DNA of 64,000 nt from Mediannikoviicoccus vaginalis (GCF_928097925.1 NZ_CAKMRI010000001.1:372001-436000); one strand, 5' to 3'; numbered from the stretch's first letter, positions 1 to 9,075 are shown. The notes: a model not told the origin generated them from the sequence alone. Made by a program: numbers and translations.

Positions 1-1750
1 GAACGTGATTTCCAAGAACATCTCTTAGGGCCTTGTGTAACAAGTGAGTTGCTGTATGGTTTTTAGTAATATCACGACGTCTATCTACATCAACTTGAAG
101 TTCTACATCATCTCCAACATTGATTTTTCCTTCTTTAACAGAAACGAAATGATAAATTCCATTATTTTTATTCTTTTTTGTATCAAAAACATCTATCAAG
201 CTAGTTTTAGATTTTATTATACCTGTGTCTCCAATTTGACCTCCACCTTCTCCATAAAAAGGTGTAGTTTCTGTTACAATAATACCTTCTTCACCAGCTA
301 ATAAGCTATCGACTAAAGCTCCTTCTTTTAGTATCATATCAACTTTAGACTTTGCATAAGTATTGTCATACCCAACAAAGTTAGACTCTTTTAAATTGAT
401 TAGATAATCATTCTTTTCATTAGCCCATCCAACATTTCCACTTTGTCTTGAAGACCTAGATCTTTCTCTTTGTTCTTCAAGCAAATTTTTAAACTCATCA
501 AGATTTACATTTAAAGAATTCTCTTTAAGAATTTCAACTGTTAAGTCTATTGGGAAACCATAGGTATCATATAATTTGAACGCATCTTCGCTTTTTATAT
601 AATCATGGTTAGCTTTTTTTGCATCGTCTATTAAATCTTCAAGAATTGATAGACCTTGATCTATAGTCTCTTGGAATTTACTTTCTTCAGAAGAAATAAT
701 CTTAGTAATTCTCTCTTTGTCTTCTAGAAGTTCTGGATATTCCATATTGTAAATTTCCATTACCTTGTCTACAACTTCCGGTAAGAAATTATCTTTAATA
801 CCAAGTAATTTTCCATGTCTTGAAGCTCTTCTAATTATTCTTCTAAGAACATATCCTCTACCTTCGTTACTAGGAATAATTCCATCGTAAACTAAGAAAG
901 TCATCGCTCTAACATGGTCCGCAATTATTCTTATTGAAATATCTTTTTTACTGTCAGTTTTATACTGAACTCCTGAAATTTCTTCAATTTTATGGATAAT
1001 ATCCTTAACAAGATTTATTTCAAAAATATTGTCAGCATTTTCCATTACCATTGTAATTCTTTCAAGTCCCATTCCAGTATCTATATTAGGATGTTTTAGT
1101 GGAGTATAAGTTCCATCAGCGTCTTTATTAAACTGGGTAAATACTAAATTCCACACCTCTAAGAATCTATCACAGTCACAACCAGGCTTGCAGTTTGGGT
1201 CTCCACAACCATTTTCAACGCCTCTATCAACATGAATTTCTGAACAAGGTCCACAAGGTCCTTCTTCAAGCTCCCAAAAGTTGTCTGCTTTTCCAAGTCT
1301 TACAATCCTATCTTCAGGAACACCTATTTTATCTTTCCAAATAGAGTAAGCCTCTTCATCTTCTTCATATACAGAAACCCATAGTATTTCTTCTGGTATT
1401 TCCATTCTCTCTGTTAAAAACTCCCATGCCCAAGTAATTGCATCTTCTTTGAAGTAATTTCCAAAAGAGAAATTGCCTAGCATTTCAAAAAAAGTTCCAT
1501 GTCTTTGAGTTATACCCACAGAATCAATGTCTGCTGTTCTAATACATCTTTGAGAAGACGCTGCCCTATTTCCTGGCATTTTTAATTCCCCTGTAAAATA
1601 TTTTTTCAGCGGTGCCATACCTGCATTAATTAGAAGCAAACTGTCATCATCCATAGGTATTAATGGAAAGCTCTTTATTATATTGTGTTCTTTTTCGCGA
1701 AAGAATTCTAAAAATTCTTTTCTTATTTCATTTAAGCCTAAGTTTTTCAT
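1..1750 (-). CDS. alaS: Alanine-tRNA ligase, 3' part beyond the window
   Basis: Charges tRNA-Ala with alanine in the cytoplasm and edits misacylated tRNA. About 583 codons are visible of a protein that is normally about 870-880 residues, so the C-terminal third lies off the left edge. The N-terminus begins [13 protein letters not shown] and leads into the class II catalytic core, with a Cys-rich stretch containing GPCGPCSE and GCGDPNC. At residues 564-572 is NHTATHLLH, the metal-binding start of the editing domain. The start ATG at 1750 has GGAGAA just upstream. The permease gene ends 9 bases before it, so the two are probably cotranscribed and no T-box separates them. Confidence 0.97.
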   Translation of the reverse strand, partial: MKNLGLNEIRKEFLEFFREKEHNIIKSFPLIPMDDDSLLLINAGMAPLKKYFTGELKMPGNRAASSQRCIRTADIDSVGITQRHGTFFEMLGNFSFGNYFKEDAITWAWEFLTERMEIPEEILWVSVYEEDEEAYSIWKDKIGVPEDRIVRLGKADNFWELEEGPCGPCSEIHVDRGVENGCGDPNCKPGCDCDRFLEVWNLVFTQFNKDADGTYTPLKHPNIDTGMGLERITMVMENADNIFEINLVKDIIHKIEEISGVQYKTDSKKDISIRIIADHVRAMTFLVYDGIIPSNEGRGYVLRRIIRRASRHGKLLGIKDNFLPEVVDKVMEIYNMEYPELLEDKERITKIISSEESKFQETIDQGLSILEDLIDDAKKANHDYIKSEDAFKLYDTYGFPIDLTVEILKENSLNVNLDEFKNLLEEQRERSRSSRQSGNVGWANEKNDYLINLKESNFVGYDNTYAKSKVDMILKEGALVDSLLAGEEGIIVTETTPFYGEGGGQIGDTGIIKSKTSLIDVFDTKKNKNNGIYHFVSVKEGKINVGDDVELQVDVDRRRDITKNHTATHLLHKALRDVLGNHV

Positions 1751-1759
1751 TCAATTCTC

Positions 1760-2965
1760 CTATATGTTTCTGTGATTATTATCAAAGAAAAAATTCTTTA
1801 TATCATTTTTAAAATGTCCCAGCACTACTTTTAAAGTAGCTACAACAGGAACTGCAAATATCATTCCAGGAACTCCAAACATACCCGCTCCAAGTATCAA
1901 ACTGGTCAATATTAAAAGTGGATTTAGACCTATGGTAGTTCCAAGTATTTTTGGTGCTAATATATTATTCTCAACCCATTGGATTAAAACAAAGGCCGCA
2001 GCCACAATAACAGCTTTGATTGGGCTATCCACCAAAGCTAAAACAACTGCTGGGATAAATCCTAAAGCCGGGCCTATATATGGTATTATATCTGCTACAC
2101 ATGTTATAATCCCAATTATTAGTGCATAGTCTATTCTCATAATTAATAAGAATATAGTAGTCATAACACCAACGGCTATTGCCATTATTAGTCTTCCTCT
2201 AACAAATTGAGAGTTAACTCTATCTATCTCTTTAAATAATGATGTTGTACTCTTATATTTATTTGGTGGAACTTGATTTTTTATCCACACAAAATACTTT
2301 TCTTTATACATGATAAAGTAAAAGGTAAATACAGGAATTAAAACAACCCTAATAATACCACTGGCAAGTCCAGATACTTTTTCTCCAATATTTCCCATTT
2401 CGAATATTAGATTGTCTTGAACTTTGTTTAGACTCTTTAAAATACTCTTGGTTCCATTTGTTATAAAGTCATTTGCTGCGGGATAGTCTGTGAACTTAGC
2501 TCCTATTTTCTCTCCTAGCTCGTTAATGTATTGAACTATTTGAGGTATTGACTGAACTAAATTTTTAAGCTGCTCTACAAGCATAGGCCATAAAAATACT
2601 ACAATAATAGCAAAGAAAAGTATTACTATTAAATACACTACTAAAATAGCATACGATCTTTTTAAACCTAAATCTTCAAGCTTCATGGCTAGAGGATTTA
2701 TTAAGTATGCAACAACTACAGAAATTATTGCAGTTGATAGTGTCCTACTAACGATTGGAAATTTATTAAAAATAAACAGGGTCATTAGTATTAATATAAT
2801 TATAACCGTCGTTCTCTTTATGAATATTTGATCGAATTTTAACCTATTTCGTAAACTTACTTTCGTATTCCCAATATTAATCAAATAGTAGATGCTAAAA
2901 GATAACAAAAAAACCACTAAGACTAATATTGCATTTATAAGTAAATGTTGAACATCAAAAGGCAT
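1760..2965 (-). CDS. AI-2E family transporter (PerM/YdiK-like membrane protein)
   Basis: A 401-residue integral membrane protein with about seven to eight hydrophobic helices. The first lies near residues 10-30, a pair follows around 50-90, and a cluster fills the C-terminal half. Late segments such as GLNPLLILTSLILGAGMFG and GMIFAVPVVATLKV are typical of the AI-2E/PerM family. The family exports small molecules or ions, but the substrate here cannot be read from sequence. The ATG is preceded by AGGGGTG. In many clostridia this gene sits between the iscR-iscS-iscU-mnmA genes and alaS. Here only the Rrf2 regulator, the permease and alaS remain together. Confidence 0.9.
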   Translation of the reverse strand: MPFDVQHLLINAILVLVVFLLSFSIYYLINIGNTKVSLRNRLKFDQIFIKRTTVIIILILMTLFIFNKFPIVSRTLSTAIISVVVAYLINPLAMKLEDLGLKRSYAILVVYLIVILFFAIIVVFLWPMLVEQLKNLVQSIPQIVQYINELGEKIGAKFTDYPAANDFITNGTKSILKSLNKVQDNLIFEMGNIGEKVSGLASGIIRVVLIPVFTFYFIMYKEKYFVWIKNQVPPNKYKSTTSLFKEIDRVNSQFVRGRLIMAIAVGVMTTIFLLIMRIDYALIIGIITCVADIIPYIGPALGFIPAVVLALVDSPIKAVIVAAAFVLIQWVENNILAPKILGTTIGLNPLLILTSLILGAGMFGVPGMIFAVPVVATLKVVLGHFKNDIKNFFFDNNHRNI

Positions 2966-3002
2966 TTATATACACCCCTAAATCTATAATATCTCTCAAT
3001 AT

Positions 3003-3008
3003 AGTATA
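3003..3008 (-). promoter_or_regulatory. Extended -10 promoter for the AI-2E transporter and alaS
   Basis: Read on the minus strand, TATACT is preceded by TG one base away (TGATATACT), an extended -10. It lies about 40 bases upstream of the permease start and downstream of the Rrf2 gene's terminator-like repeat. I see no good -35 box. Confidence 0.5.
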
Positions 3009-3046
3009 TCATAGATTTTTGAAATATTTCAGTTACTTTAAAAGTC

Positions 3047-3078
3047 AAGAAAACAAGATAAAATTATCTTGTTTTCTT
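3047..3078 (-). terminator. Long inverted repeat over the end of the Rrf2 gene
   Basis: Two perfect 15-base arms (3047-3061 and 3064-3078) are separated by two bases, so the stop codon of the Rrf2 gene lies inside the stem. The following minus-strand sequence has only a broken T-run (TTGACTTTT). It is probably the 3' end of the Rrf2 transcript, with the terminator strength uncertain. Confidence 0.55.
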
Positions 3079-3483
3079 AACATTTCTATCTACCATATCC
3101 TGTAAACTTATGGAATTAATTGTATCGTTCATCTCATCTTCAATGACTTGCCAAACTTGTCTTGCAATACAGTGGTCTTCCTTACAACAAACTCCATCGG
3201 TACTTGAACATTCTGTAATGCCAAAAAAGTCTTCAGCTGACCTTAAAACATCTCCTACGGTTATATCTTTAGGATCTCTCGTTAAGAAATATCCTCCCTT
3301 TGGTCCTCTTATGCTGTCCACTAAGTTATCTTTTTTTAATTTTCTAACCAATTGTTCTAAATATCCCATAGGCAAATCGGTAGCTTTTGAAACTTCGCTT
3401 AGAGGAATTGGGTCTTCCCCGTAGTGTCTTGCTAATTCAAACATAGTATGCAGTCCATATCTGCCTTTAGTTGAAAGTCTCAT
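3064..3483 (-). CDS. Rrf2 family transcriptional regulator with IscR-like cysteines
   Basis: A 139-residue winged-helix repressor. Residues 1-65 form the DNA-binding domain, with the family sequence MRLSTKGRYGL at the start and GPKGGY at 60-65. Cysteines at 92, 99, 100 and 105 closely match the spacing of the [2Fe-2S] ligands of IscR (92, 98, 104), so it may sense iron-sulfur status. CymR-type members lack this set. The ATG has GGAGGA upstream. An 8-base-arm palindrome lies between the start and the probable promoter. The iscS/iscU genes that usually follow it in clostridia are absent here. Confidence 0.9.
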   Translation of the reverse strand: MRLSTKGRYGLHTMFELARHYGEDPIPLSEVSKATDLPMGYLEQLVRKLKKDNLVDSIRGPKGGYFLTRDPKDITVGDVLRSAEDFFGITECSSTDGVCCKEDHCIARQVWQVIEDEMNDTINSISLQDMVDRNVKKTR

Positions 3484-3506
3484 CTTACTCCTCCAAATTA
3501 CTTAGT

Positions 3507-3527
3507 ATATTAATTCTCGATTAATAT
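3507..3527. promoter_or_regulatory. Palindrome, possible Rrf2 auto-operator
   Basis: ATATTAAT-n5-ATTAATAT is a perfect repeat with 8-base arms. It sits 24 bases before the Rrf2 start and just downstream of a TGATATAAA extended -10 on the minus strand, so it would cover the transcription start. The position suits autorepression, as is common in Rrf2 regulators. The link is inferred from position only. Confidence 0.45.
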
Positions 3528-3566
3528 TTTATATCACTTATTAAATTAGGATAAAATTTTAAGCAT

Positions 3567-5978
3567 CTATTTTATAACTAGATTAATTATTTTTCCTGAC
3601 ACATAAATCTTTTTAATTATCTTTTTACCTTCTAAAGCATCTTTGAATTCATCACTTGAAATGACTTTATCGAAGATAGATTCTTTTTCTTCATCAATAT
3701 TAATCTTTATAGTGCCTTTAACTTTACCATTAATTTGTACTGGGATTTCTATTACATCTTCTACTAATTTTGATTCATCATATTCTGGCCAGCTTTGTTC
3801 GTGTACTTTGCCATTTTTTATATTTAATTCCCATAATTCTTCAGTTATATGAGGTGCAACCGGATTTAATAGTATTAGGAATGTTTCAAAATCTTTTAAA
3901 GTAAGTTTAGAATTTGAATAAAATTCGTTTAATAAAGTCATAAGCTGAGCTATAGCTGTGTTAAACTTTAAGTTTTCGTAGTCTTCAGTAACTTTTTTTA
4001 TGGTTCTATGAATTTCTCCTTCTAAACTTTCTGAATACTCTTCACTTTTTTCTACCATGTCTTGAAGTTTCCAAACTCTTTCCAAGAATTTTCTACAACC
4101 CTTTACACCATTATCTGACCATGGCGCTGACTTTTCAAAATCACCTATGAACATTTCATAAGTTCTTAATGTGTCTGCTCCATAATCTCTTATAATATCA
4201 TCAGGATTAACAACATTTCCTCTAGATTTTGACATTTTTTCGCCATTGTCTCCAAGAATCATTCCATGGCTTGTTCTCTTTTTATAAGGTTCTTTAGTAT
4301 TTACTACTCCTATATCGTATAAGAACTTATGCCAGAATCTTGAATAAAGTAAGTGTAGAGTTGTATGTTCCATTCCTCCATTGTACCAATCTACAGGAAG
4401 ATAATAATTTATTGCGTCCTTTGAAGCTACACCCTTATTATTTTTAGGATCTACATATCTTATATAGTACCATGATGAACCAGCCCATTGTGGCATTGTA
4501 TCAGTTTCTCTCTTTGCATCTCCACCACAGCAAGGACATTTTGTATTAACAAAACTTTCTATATTTGCCAGTGGCGATTCTCCATCACCTGTAGGTTCAT
4601 AATTATCTACTTCAGGTAATTTGACAGGTAACTCCTCTTCAGGTACTGCAACCCAACCACACTTTTCACAGTGAACTAGTGGAATTGGTTCTCCCCAATA
4701 TCTCTGTCTTGAAAATACCCAGTCCCTTAATTTATAATTGGTTTTTCTATTTCCTATCTTTAACTCTTCGGCTTTGGAAATTATTTTTTCTGAAGCTTCT
4801 TTAACATCTAATCCATTTATAAAGTCTGAGTTGATTAACTTGCCATTGACTATTTCTGTTAATGGAAGTTCGTCTTTTTCTCCCTGTGAAATTACTTGGA
4901 TTATTTCAAGTCCAAACTTCTTTGCAAAGTCATAGTCCCTTTGGTCATGGGCTGGAACTGCCATAATAGCACCTGTGCCATATGTTGTTAGAACATAATC
5001 TGAAACATATACTGGGATTTCTTTTCCTGTAAATGGATGAACAGCTGTTATTCCATCTATTAAAACACCGGTTTTATCTTTAACTAATTGAGTTCTTTCA
5101 AATTCGGATTTCTTTTCAGCTTCTTGTCTGTATGCAGCTATTTCATCCAGGTTTTTAATAATATCTTTATGTCTTTCTAGTAGTGGATGGTCAACTGCTA
5201 TAACCATATAAGTAACACCAAAGATAGTATCAGGTCTTGTTGTATAAACTTTTATAAAGTCATCTGAGTTAGACACTTTAAAGTCTAATTCGCAGCCATG
5301 AGTTCTCCCAATCCAGTTAATTTGTTGCATTTTAACTCTTTCAGGGTAATCAACTTCCGCTAGATCATCTATTAATCTATCAGCATATTCAGTTATTTTA
5401 AGCATCCATTGGCTTTTTATCTTGTGTTCTACTTCACTTCCGCATCTTTCGCAGTTGCCGCCTATTACCTCTTCATTTGCAAGTCCTGTCTTGCATGATG
5501 GACACCAGTTTATAGGCATTTCCTTTTTATAAGCAAGCCCTTTTTCGAATAATTTTAAAAATATCCATTGTGTCCATTTATAATATTCAGGATCAGTTGT
5601 GTCTATTTCTCTGTTCCAGTCAAATGAAAGACCAATTGATTTCATTTGATTTTTGAATCTATCAATATTAGTTTTTGTAATTACTGCAGGATGTACTTTG
5701 TTTTTTATGGCATAGTTTTCTGCAGGAAGTCCAAAAGCATCCCAGCCCATTGGATAAAGAACATTGTATCCTTGAAGTCTTCTCTTTCTAGACACTATGT
5801 CCATAGCTGTGTATGGTCTTGGGTGGCCTACATGAAGTCCCTGTCCTGATGGATATGGGAATTCTATTAGTGCATAAAATTTCTCTTTATTTTCATCAAT
5901 TTCCGTTTTAAAAGTTTTATTCTCTTCCCAATACTTTTGCCATTTCTTTTCAATGGCATTAGGATTGTATATGTCCAT
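3567..5978 (-). CDS. leuS: Leucine-tRNA ligase
   Basis: A class I aminoacyl-tRNA synthetase of about 803 residues. It carries the HIGH signature as HVGH near residue 45, paired Cys-x2-Cys zinc motifs (CPSC, CERCG), the CP1 editing domain with [13 protein letters not shown], a WAGSSWYY segment, and KMSKS before the C-terminal anticodon-binding domain. An in-frame TTG at 5990 extends the frame by four codons. The GGAGGG ribosome-binding site overlaps that extension and points to the ATG at 5978. The gene is monocistronic. A terminator-like hairpin sits 26 bases upstream of the start. Confidence 0.97.
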   Translation of the reverse strand: MDIYNPNAIEKKWQKYWEENKTFKTEIDENKEKFYALIEFPYPSGQGLHVGHPRPYTAMDIVSRKRRLQGYNVLYPMGWDAFGLPAENYAIKNKVHPAVITKTNIDRFKNQMKSIGLSFDWNREIDTTDPEYYKWTQWIFLKLFEKGLAYKKEMPINWCPSCKTGLANEEVIGGNCERCGSEVEHKIKSQWMLKITEYADRLIDDLAEVDYPERVKMQQINWIGRTHGCELDFKVSNSDDFIKVYTTRPDTIFGVTYMVIAVDHPLLERHKDIIKNLDEIAAYRQEAEKKSEFERTQLVKDKTGVLIDGITAVHPFTGKEIPVYVSDYVLTTYGTGAIMAVPAHDQRDYDFAKKFGLEIIQVISQGEKDELPLTEIVNGKLINSDFINGLDVKEASEKIISKAEELKIGNRKTNYKLRDWVFSRQRYWGEPIPLVHCEKCGWVAVPEEELPVKLPEVDNYEPTGDGESPLANIESFVNTKCPCCGGDAKRETDTMPQWAGSSWYYIRYVDPKNNKGVASKDAINYYLPVDWYNGGMEHTTLHLLYSRFWHKFLYDIGVVNTKEPYKKRTSHGMILGDNGEKMSKSRGNVVNPDDIIRDYGADTLRTYEMFIGDFEKSAPWSDNGVKGCRKFLERVWKLQDMVEKSEEYSESLEGEIHRTIKKVTEDYENLKFNTAIAQLMTLLNEFYSNSKLTLKDFETFLILLNPVAPHITEELWELNIKNGKVHEQSWPEYDESKLVEDVIEIPVQINGKVKGTIKINIDEEKESIFDKVISSDEFKDALEGKKIIKKIYVSGKIINLVIK

Positions 5979-6003
5979 TTTTCCCTCCAAAATTTAATCT
6001 GAA

Positions 6004-6040
6004 TAAGAAAAAACTTTCGTTTCAAAATGACACGAAAGTT
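6004..6040 (-). terminator. Terminator-like hairpin in the leuS leader
   Basis: Arms of 9 bases (6012-6020 and 6032-6040) with an 11-base loop are followed on the minus strand by TTTTTTCTTATTC, an intrinsic-terminator form. The T-run ends about 26 bases before the leuS ATG, which leaves no room for a promoter in between. It therefore either ends upstream transcripts while leuS starts at 6071-6076 and must pass through it, or acts as an attenuator. No T-box sequence (AGGGTGG) is present. Confidence 0.6.
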
Positions 6041-6070
6041 AATTTCAGTTAATTAATTATTATTAGTTTT

Positions 6071-6076
6071 ATTATA
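6071..6076 (-). promoter_or_regulatory. Extended -10 promoter, probably for leuS
   Basis: The minus strand reads TGTTATAAT, a consensus extended -10. Transcription would start near 6064, giving a leader of about 85 bases that contains the terminator-like hairpin. No convincing -35 box is seen. Confidence 0.5.
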
Positions 6077-6171
6077 ACAAAATTTTTTTCTTATCTTCTT
6101 GTCATTACAAGATTATCTTCTTATTAAAATTTAATTATCTAGTTAAATTGTAGCATTTTAGTTCAATTAAA

Positions 6172-6396
6172 TCAATCTTCAAGCTCTTCTTTAAGAAGTT
6201 CTAACAGGATTTTTAACTCATCTTCCGTAAATGTTAGTCCCTTGCTCATTCTTGTATGATCTGGGTTCCATTCTCTTATATCATACTTTGCAGGTCTTTC
6301 AGCCCAACTTACAAGATTTAATTCTTTTCTCCATCCCTTGTCATTTTCAGATAGTATACCTAGATTCTCAACGATTTCATATTTAAATTCAGCCAT
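6172..6396 (-). CDS. YdbC/PC4-like single-strand DNA-binding protein
   Basis: A 74-residue protein resembling the YdbC family of Firmicutes, a compact PC4/p15-type fold that binds single-stranded nucleic acid as a dimer. The family pattern is visible as GWRKELNLVSW around residues 21-31 and KYDIREWNPDH at 37-47, followed by a helical tail. The ATG is preceded by GGGGGAAG. It lies 9 bases downstream of the helical-protein gene and is probably cotranscribed with it. Its cellular role is not known from context. Confidence 0.75.
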   Translation of the reverse strand: MAEFKYEIVENLGILSENDKGWRKELNLVSWAERPAKYDIREWNPDHTRMSKGLTFTEDELKILLELLKEELED

Positions 6397-6405
6397 ATCT
6401 TCCCC

Positions 6406-7053
6406 CTACATAATGAAATTATTTTTATTTGGAATTACTGCAAGAAGCATACCATTTATTTCCTTTATTATATTGTTTAAGCGATTAATATCATCACTCA
6501 AGTCCTCTTCATATTTAAATACACGATTTAATAAAAGTCTATCCTCTTCGTTAAAACTTTGTAGTAATTCATCTAAATTTTCATCAAACTTCTCTCCGCT
6601 CTTTACTGCAGAAAAAAGTATGTTTAAAGTTTTGTCTTCATAGATATTTATCTTTTCTAAATCTTCATTCTTTAGTGCATTTAAGGAATTTAAAAGTATT
6701 TCATCTACTTCATTTTGCATCTTATTTATTTTAAAGTTTTCAAGAAGTTCTTTAATGCTATAGTATTTTTTCTCCATTACCTTCGACTTCTTTATATTTT
6801 CATTATCTAAATGAACACCTTTCATGAACTCTATGTCAATAATAGAGTCTATAGATTCAAGCATTCCATTACTAATATCAGTGTTTAAGTTTAAAGACTT
6901 TAAAACTTCAACTTCTTGCAACTTGTAGAAGAGTTCCTTTTGTTTCATGCTTCTTAAATTTTGCAAACTTTTAACCTTTTCTAAGCTTAAATTAAATTCT
7001 TTAATATTGTCAATCCTATCATTAATTAATTCAAGTAAATTATCCTCTTTCAG
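6406..7053 (-). CDS. Unrecognised helical protein, probable CTG start
   Basis: The frame is open from 7053 and encodes about 215 residues, nearly all charged amphipathic helix, with no signal peptide, membrane segment or motif I recognise. No ATG or GTG occurs near the beginning. A CTG at 7051-7053 lies nine bases after AGGGG, directly after an in-frame stop, and the next 29 codons look like ordinary coding sequence. A TTG at 6966 is an alternative start (186 residues) but has no ribosome-binding site. The helical, FlgN-like look is only a resemblance. YdbC follows in the same transcript. Confidence 0.6.
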   Translation of the reverse strand: MKEDNLLELINDRIDNIKEFNLSLEKVKSLQNLRSMKQKELFYKLQEVEVLKSLNLNTDISNGMLESIDSIIDIEFMKGVHLDNENIKKSKVMEKKYYSIKELLENFKINKMQNEVDEILLNSLNALKNEDLEKINIYEDKTLNILFSAVKSGEKFDENLDELLQSFNEEDRLLLNRVFKYEEDLSDDINRLNNIIKEINGMLLAVIPNKNNFIM

Positions 7054-7077
7054 TTACAATCACCCCTATCAAGCTTA

Positions 7078-7105
7078 AGTTTATCATCAAATAAAAAAGT
7101 TTCAA
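7078..7105 (-). promoter_or_regulatory. Candidate promoter for the helical protein and ydbC-like gene
   Basis: The minus strand reads TTGAAA, a 16-base spacer, then TAAACT, about 25 bases before the CTG start. Its -35 box overlaps the 7101-7118 palindrome in the divergent region. Confidence 0.4.
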
Positions 7106-7141
7106 AATTGATTTTGAATTTAATGATATGATATCATTAAA
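7101..7141. promoter_or_regulatory. Two adjacent palindromes in a divergent promoter region
   Basis: TTCAAAAT-TG-ATTTTGAA (7101-7118) is followed at once by a perfect palindrome with 10-base arms around TGA (7119-7141). They lie between the minus-strand helical-protein gene and the plus-strand small-membrane-protein/recX group, over the likely promoters. They could be operators of an unknown regulator. Such AT-rich sequence can also form chance palindromes. Confidence 0.45.
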
Positions 7142-7177
7142 CTATAAAAATTTGAACATTAATTTTAGGAGTAAGAT

Positions 7178-7276
7178 ATGAAAAAAAATAATTTTATTAT
7201 TAAGTTAGTCGCTGGATTACTCGTTATAGCTATGATATTCCCTATAATTTTTTCATTTTTTGCAACATGGAAATAA
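7178..7276 (+). CDS. 32-residue single-helix membrane protein
   Basis: A small reading frame with a good ribosome-binding site (TAGGAG) begins at 7178. It encodes a short basic N-terminus (MKKNNFIIK) and one hydrophobic helix of about 20 residues ending FFATWK. Its stop overlaps the recX start by 10 bases, which suggests translational coupling. It resembles the tiny conserved Firmicutes membrane proteins of the DUF4044/Prli42 kind (about 30 residues, Lys-rich start, one helix). I cannot confirm membership by eye. Confidence 0.65.
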   Translation: MKKNNFIIKLVAGLLVIAMIFPIIFSFFATWK

Positions 7277-7878
7277 AAGACATTAGTTTTGACGAAAAAA
7301 AAGGACTTTTTATAGTCGAGTTTGATAAAAACACTTTGAATGCAAGCTATAACTTATACAATGAACTAAATCTTTCAAAGGGTAAAGTTTTAGATGAAGA
7401 TGAATTTAATAAACTTAGGGATTTTAATGACTACAATTTGAATTTCTCAAAAGCTCTTAACTTCATTAGTTATAGAATACGCTCAAAGAGGGAAGTGTAT
7501 GACAAATTAAGAAAAGAGAATGTGTCAAAAAACCATATAGATAAGATAATCTCAAAACTTGAAGAAGATGGATACATCGATGACTATAGATTTGCTAAGG
7601 CTTTTTTCGAATCAAAGACAGAAATTAACAAGTGGTCTAATAGAAGAATTGAGTATGAGCTTATAAATAAAGGTATTGATAAAAATATTATAGATGAATT
7701 TTCGTTAAATTTTAAAGAACTTGAATTTGAAAACGCCATGGATTTAGTTGAGAAAAAATTACCTCAATGGGAAAACAAATTCGAAGGATTCAAATTAAAG
7801 AATAAAATTTATACCTTTCTTTCTTCAAAAGGCTTTGATTATAGTATTATAGAAAAGGTCATTGGTGAACTGATTTGA
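7267..7878 (+). CDS. recX: Regulatory protein RecX
   Basis: A 203-residue RecX-family protein that binds RecA filaments and limits recombination and the SOS response. The C-terminal two-thirds carry the tandem three-helix repeats, including ALNFISYRIRSKREV near residue 64, EEDGYIDDYRFAKAF around 100-114, and IEYELINKGID further on. The N-terminal 60 residues are the variable part seen in Firmicutes RecX. The ATG lies inside the end of the small membrane protein gene, and the stop overlaps the TTG start of the next gene. Confidence 0.9.
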   Translation: MEIKDISFDEKKGLFIVEFDKNTLNASYNLYNELNLSKGKVLDEDEFNKLRDFNDYNLNFSKALNFISYRIRSKREVYDKLRKENVSKNHIDKIISKLEEDGYIDDYRFAKAFFESKTEINKWSNRRIEYELINKGIDKNIIDEFSLNFKELEFENAMDLVEKKLPQWENKFEGFKLKNKIYTFLSSKGFDYSIIEKVIGELI

Positions 7879-8144
7879 ATTTCGTTTACATTTTAAAATG
7901 CAGAGATGAAAGCCTTTATACAGGATGGACCAACGACTTAGAAAAAAGAATCGAGACCCATAACTCTGGAAAAGGCGCAAAGTACACAAGGGGAAGAACT
8001 CCTGTAAAACTTATGTATTATGAAGAGTATGAAGATAAGCTTATAGCTCAAAGACGTGAAAGAGAAATAAAGAAACTACCTAGAGAAAAAAAGCTAGAGT
8101 TAATAAAAAACAAAAATAATAATGGATTAAAATGTAAAAACTAG
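7875..8144 (+). CDS. GIY-YIG domain protein (YhbQ/YazA family)
   Basis: An 89-residue protein made of one GIY-YIG nuclease domain: VYILKC at residues 4-9, YTGWTNDLEKRI with the conserved Tyr and Arg, then ARY-type AKYTRGRTPVKL and a basic C-terminal helix. Such stand-alone domains are related to structure-specific nucleases, but their role in bacteria is poorly defined. The start is TTG, overlapping the recX stop as TTGA. The stop codon is part of the bidirectional terminator. Confidence 0.88.
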   Translation: MNFVYILKCRDESLYTGWTNDLEKRIETHNSGKGAKYTRGRTPVKLMYYEEYEDKLIAQRREREIKKLPREKKLELIKNKNNNGLKCKN

Positions 8145-8166
8145 GAGTTTAAGCTCCTAGTTACAT
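8132..8166. terminator. Bidirectional terminator between GIY-YIG gene and degV
   Basis: Stem ACTAGGAG/CTCCTAGT (8140-8147 and 8154-8161) with a 6-base loop has T-rich tails on both strands: TACATTTTT on the plus strand and TTTTTACATTTT on the minus strand. It serves two convergent genes and includes the stop codon region of both. Confidence 0.8.
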
Positions 8167-9054
8167 TTTTATAATCATATATTCTTCTTCAAGATTTTTC
8201 TTTAGTAGAGAGAACATCAAAGTTCCTGGGCCTGAATGAGAACTTATAACAGGACCAATTTCATCTATATATATATTTGTGAATCCCATTTCATTTGCAA
8301 GTATTTCTTTAAAATCTAAAGCTGATTGTAAAGAATCAGAATGACCTATAATAACGAGCTGATCTTTGTTTATATCTGGATCTGTTTCTTTTTTTGTTAA
8401 TTCAACAAATTTCTTATATACTTTTTTTATTCCCCTTGCCTTGTCAATCGGAATTAGTCGCCCTTCTTTATCTACATGAAGTACAGGTTTGATATTAAGC
8501 ATTCCTCCTACAACTTTTTCTGCTGCGGATACTCGCCCTCCCCTGTAAAGATATTTTAAATCATCTACAGTAAAATATGTTAAAGTAGAATCTATAAGTT
8601 CATTTATTTTTAATACAACATCATCAAAATTCATACCATTTTTTATATATTCTACTGTTCTTCTTACTAACAAACCAAATCCATAAGAAGCAAGTTTTGA
8701 ATCTATTACTTCTATAACAGCATTCGGATTTTCGTCCAGTAACATATTTTTAGCTAATCTTGCAGAATTTATCGAACTTGTTATACCACTTGATAATACT
8801 AATAAAATAACTTTATTCCCCTTTTCAGTTTCTTTTAAAAAGGCTCTATAATATTCATCGATTGGTATTTGAGCTGTTGTAAAGACATCTCCCTCACGCA
8901 TTCTTTCATTTAATTCCTTAGATGTTATGTCTATTCCATCTTTATATTCTACTTCATTGCAAATTGCAGTAAAAGGTAATATGCCTACATTATATTTTTT
9001 AGCCAGCTCCTGAGATAAATCGCATCCCGAGTCAACTAAAAGTTTTATACCCAT
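8161..9054 (-). CDS. DegV family fatty-acid-binding protein
   Basis: A 297-residue cytosolic DegV protein. The family binds a fatty acid between two domains, and some members (FakB) present it to the fatty-acid kinase FakA. Typical features are the beginning GIKLLVDSGCDL, the TTAQIP loop, the LSSGITSS segment with the ligand-contacting serines, and YLYRGGRVS in the middle. It is monocistronic, with GAGGTGAT before the ATG. No fakA is in the window, so use as FakB is possible but not shown. Confidence 0.9.
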   Translation of the reverse strand: MGIKLLVDSGCDLSQELAKKYNVGILPFTAICNEVEYKDGIDITSKELNERMREGDVFTTAQIPIDEYYRAFLKETEKGNKVILLVLSSGITSSINSARLAKNMLLDENPNAVIEVIDSKLASYGFGLLVRRTVEYIKNGMNFDDVVLKINELIDSTLTYFTVDDLKYLYRGGRVSAAEKVVGGMLNIKPVLHVDKEGRLIPIDKARGIKKVYKKFVELTKKETDPDINKDQLVIIGHSDSLQSALDFKEILANEMGFTNIYIDEIGPVISSHSGPGTLMFSLLKKNLEEEYMIIKM

Positions 9055-9075
9055 TTTATCACCTCACTTTTGTTT

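Noticed and set aside
44-301. An 85-residue plus-strand frame
   Set aside because: It is antisense to the well-conserved editing domain of alaS and has no ribosome-binding site.
5979-6171. A T-box for leuS
   Set aside because: No AGGGTGG core or Stem I features are present, and the leader from the likely promoter is only about 85 bases.
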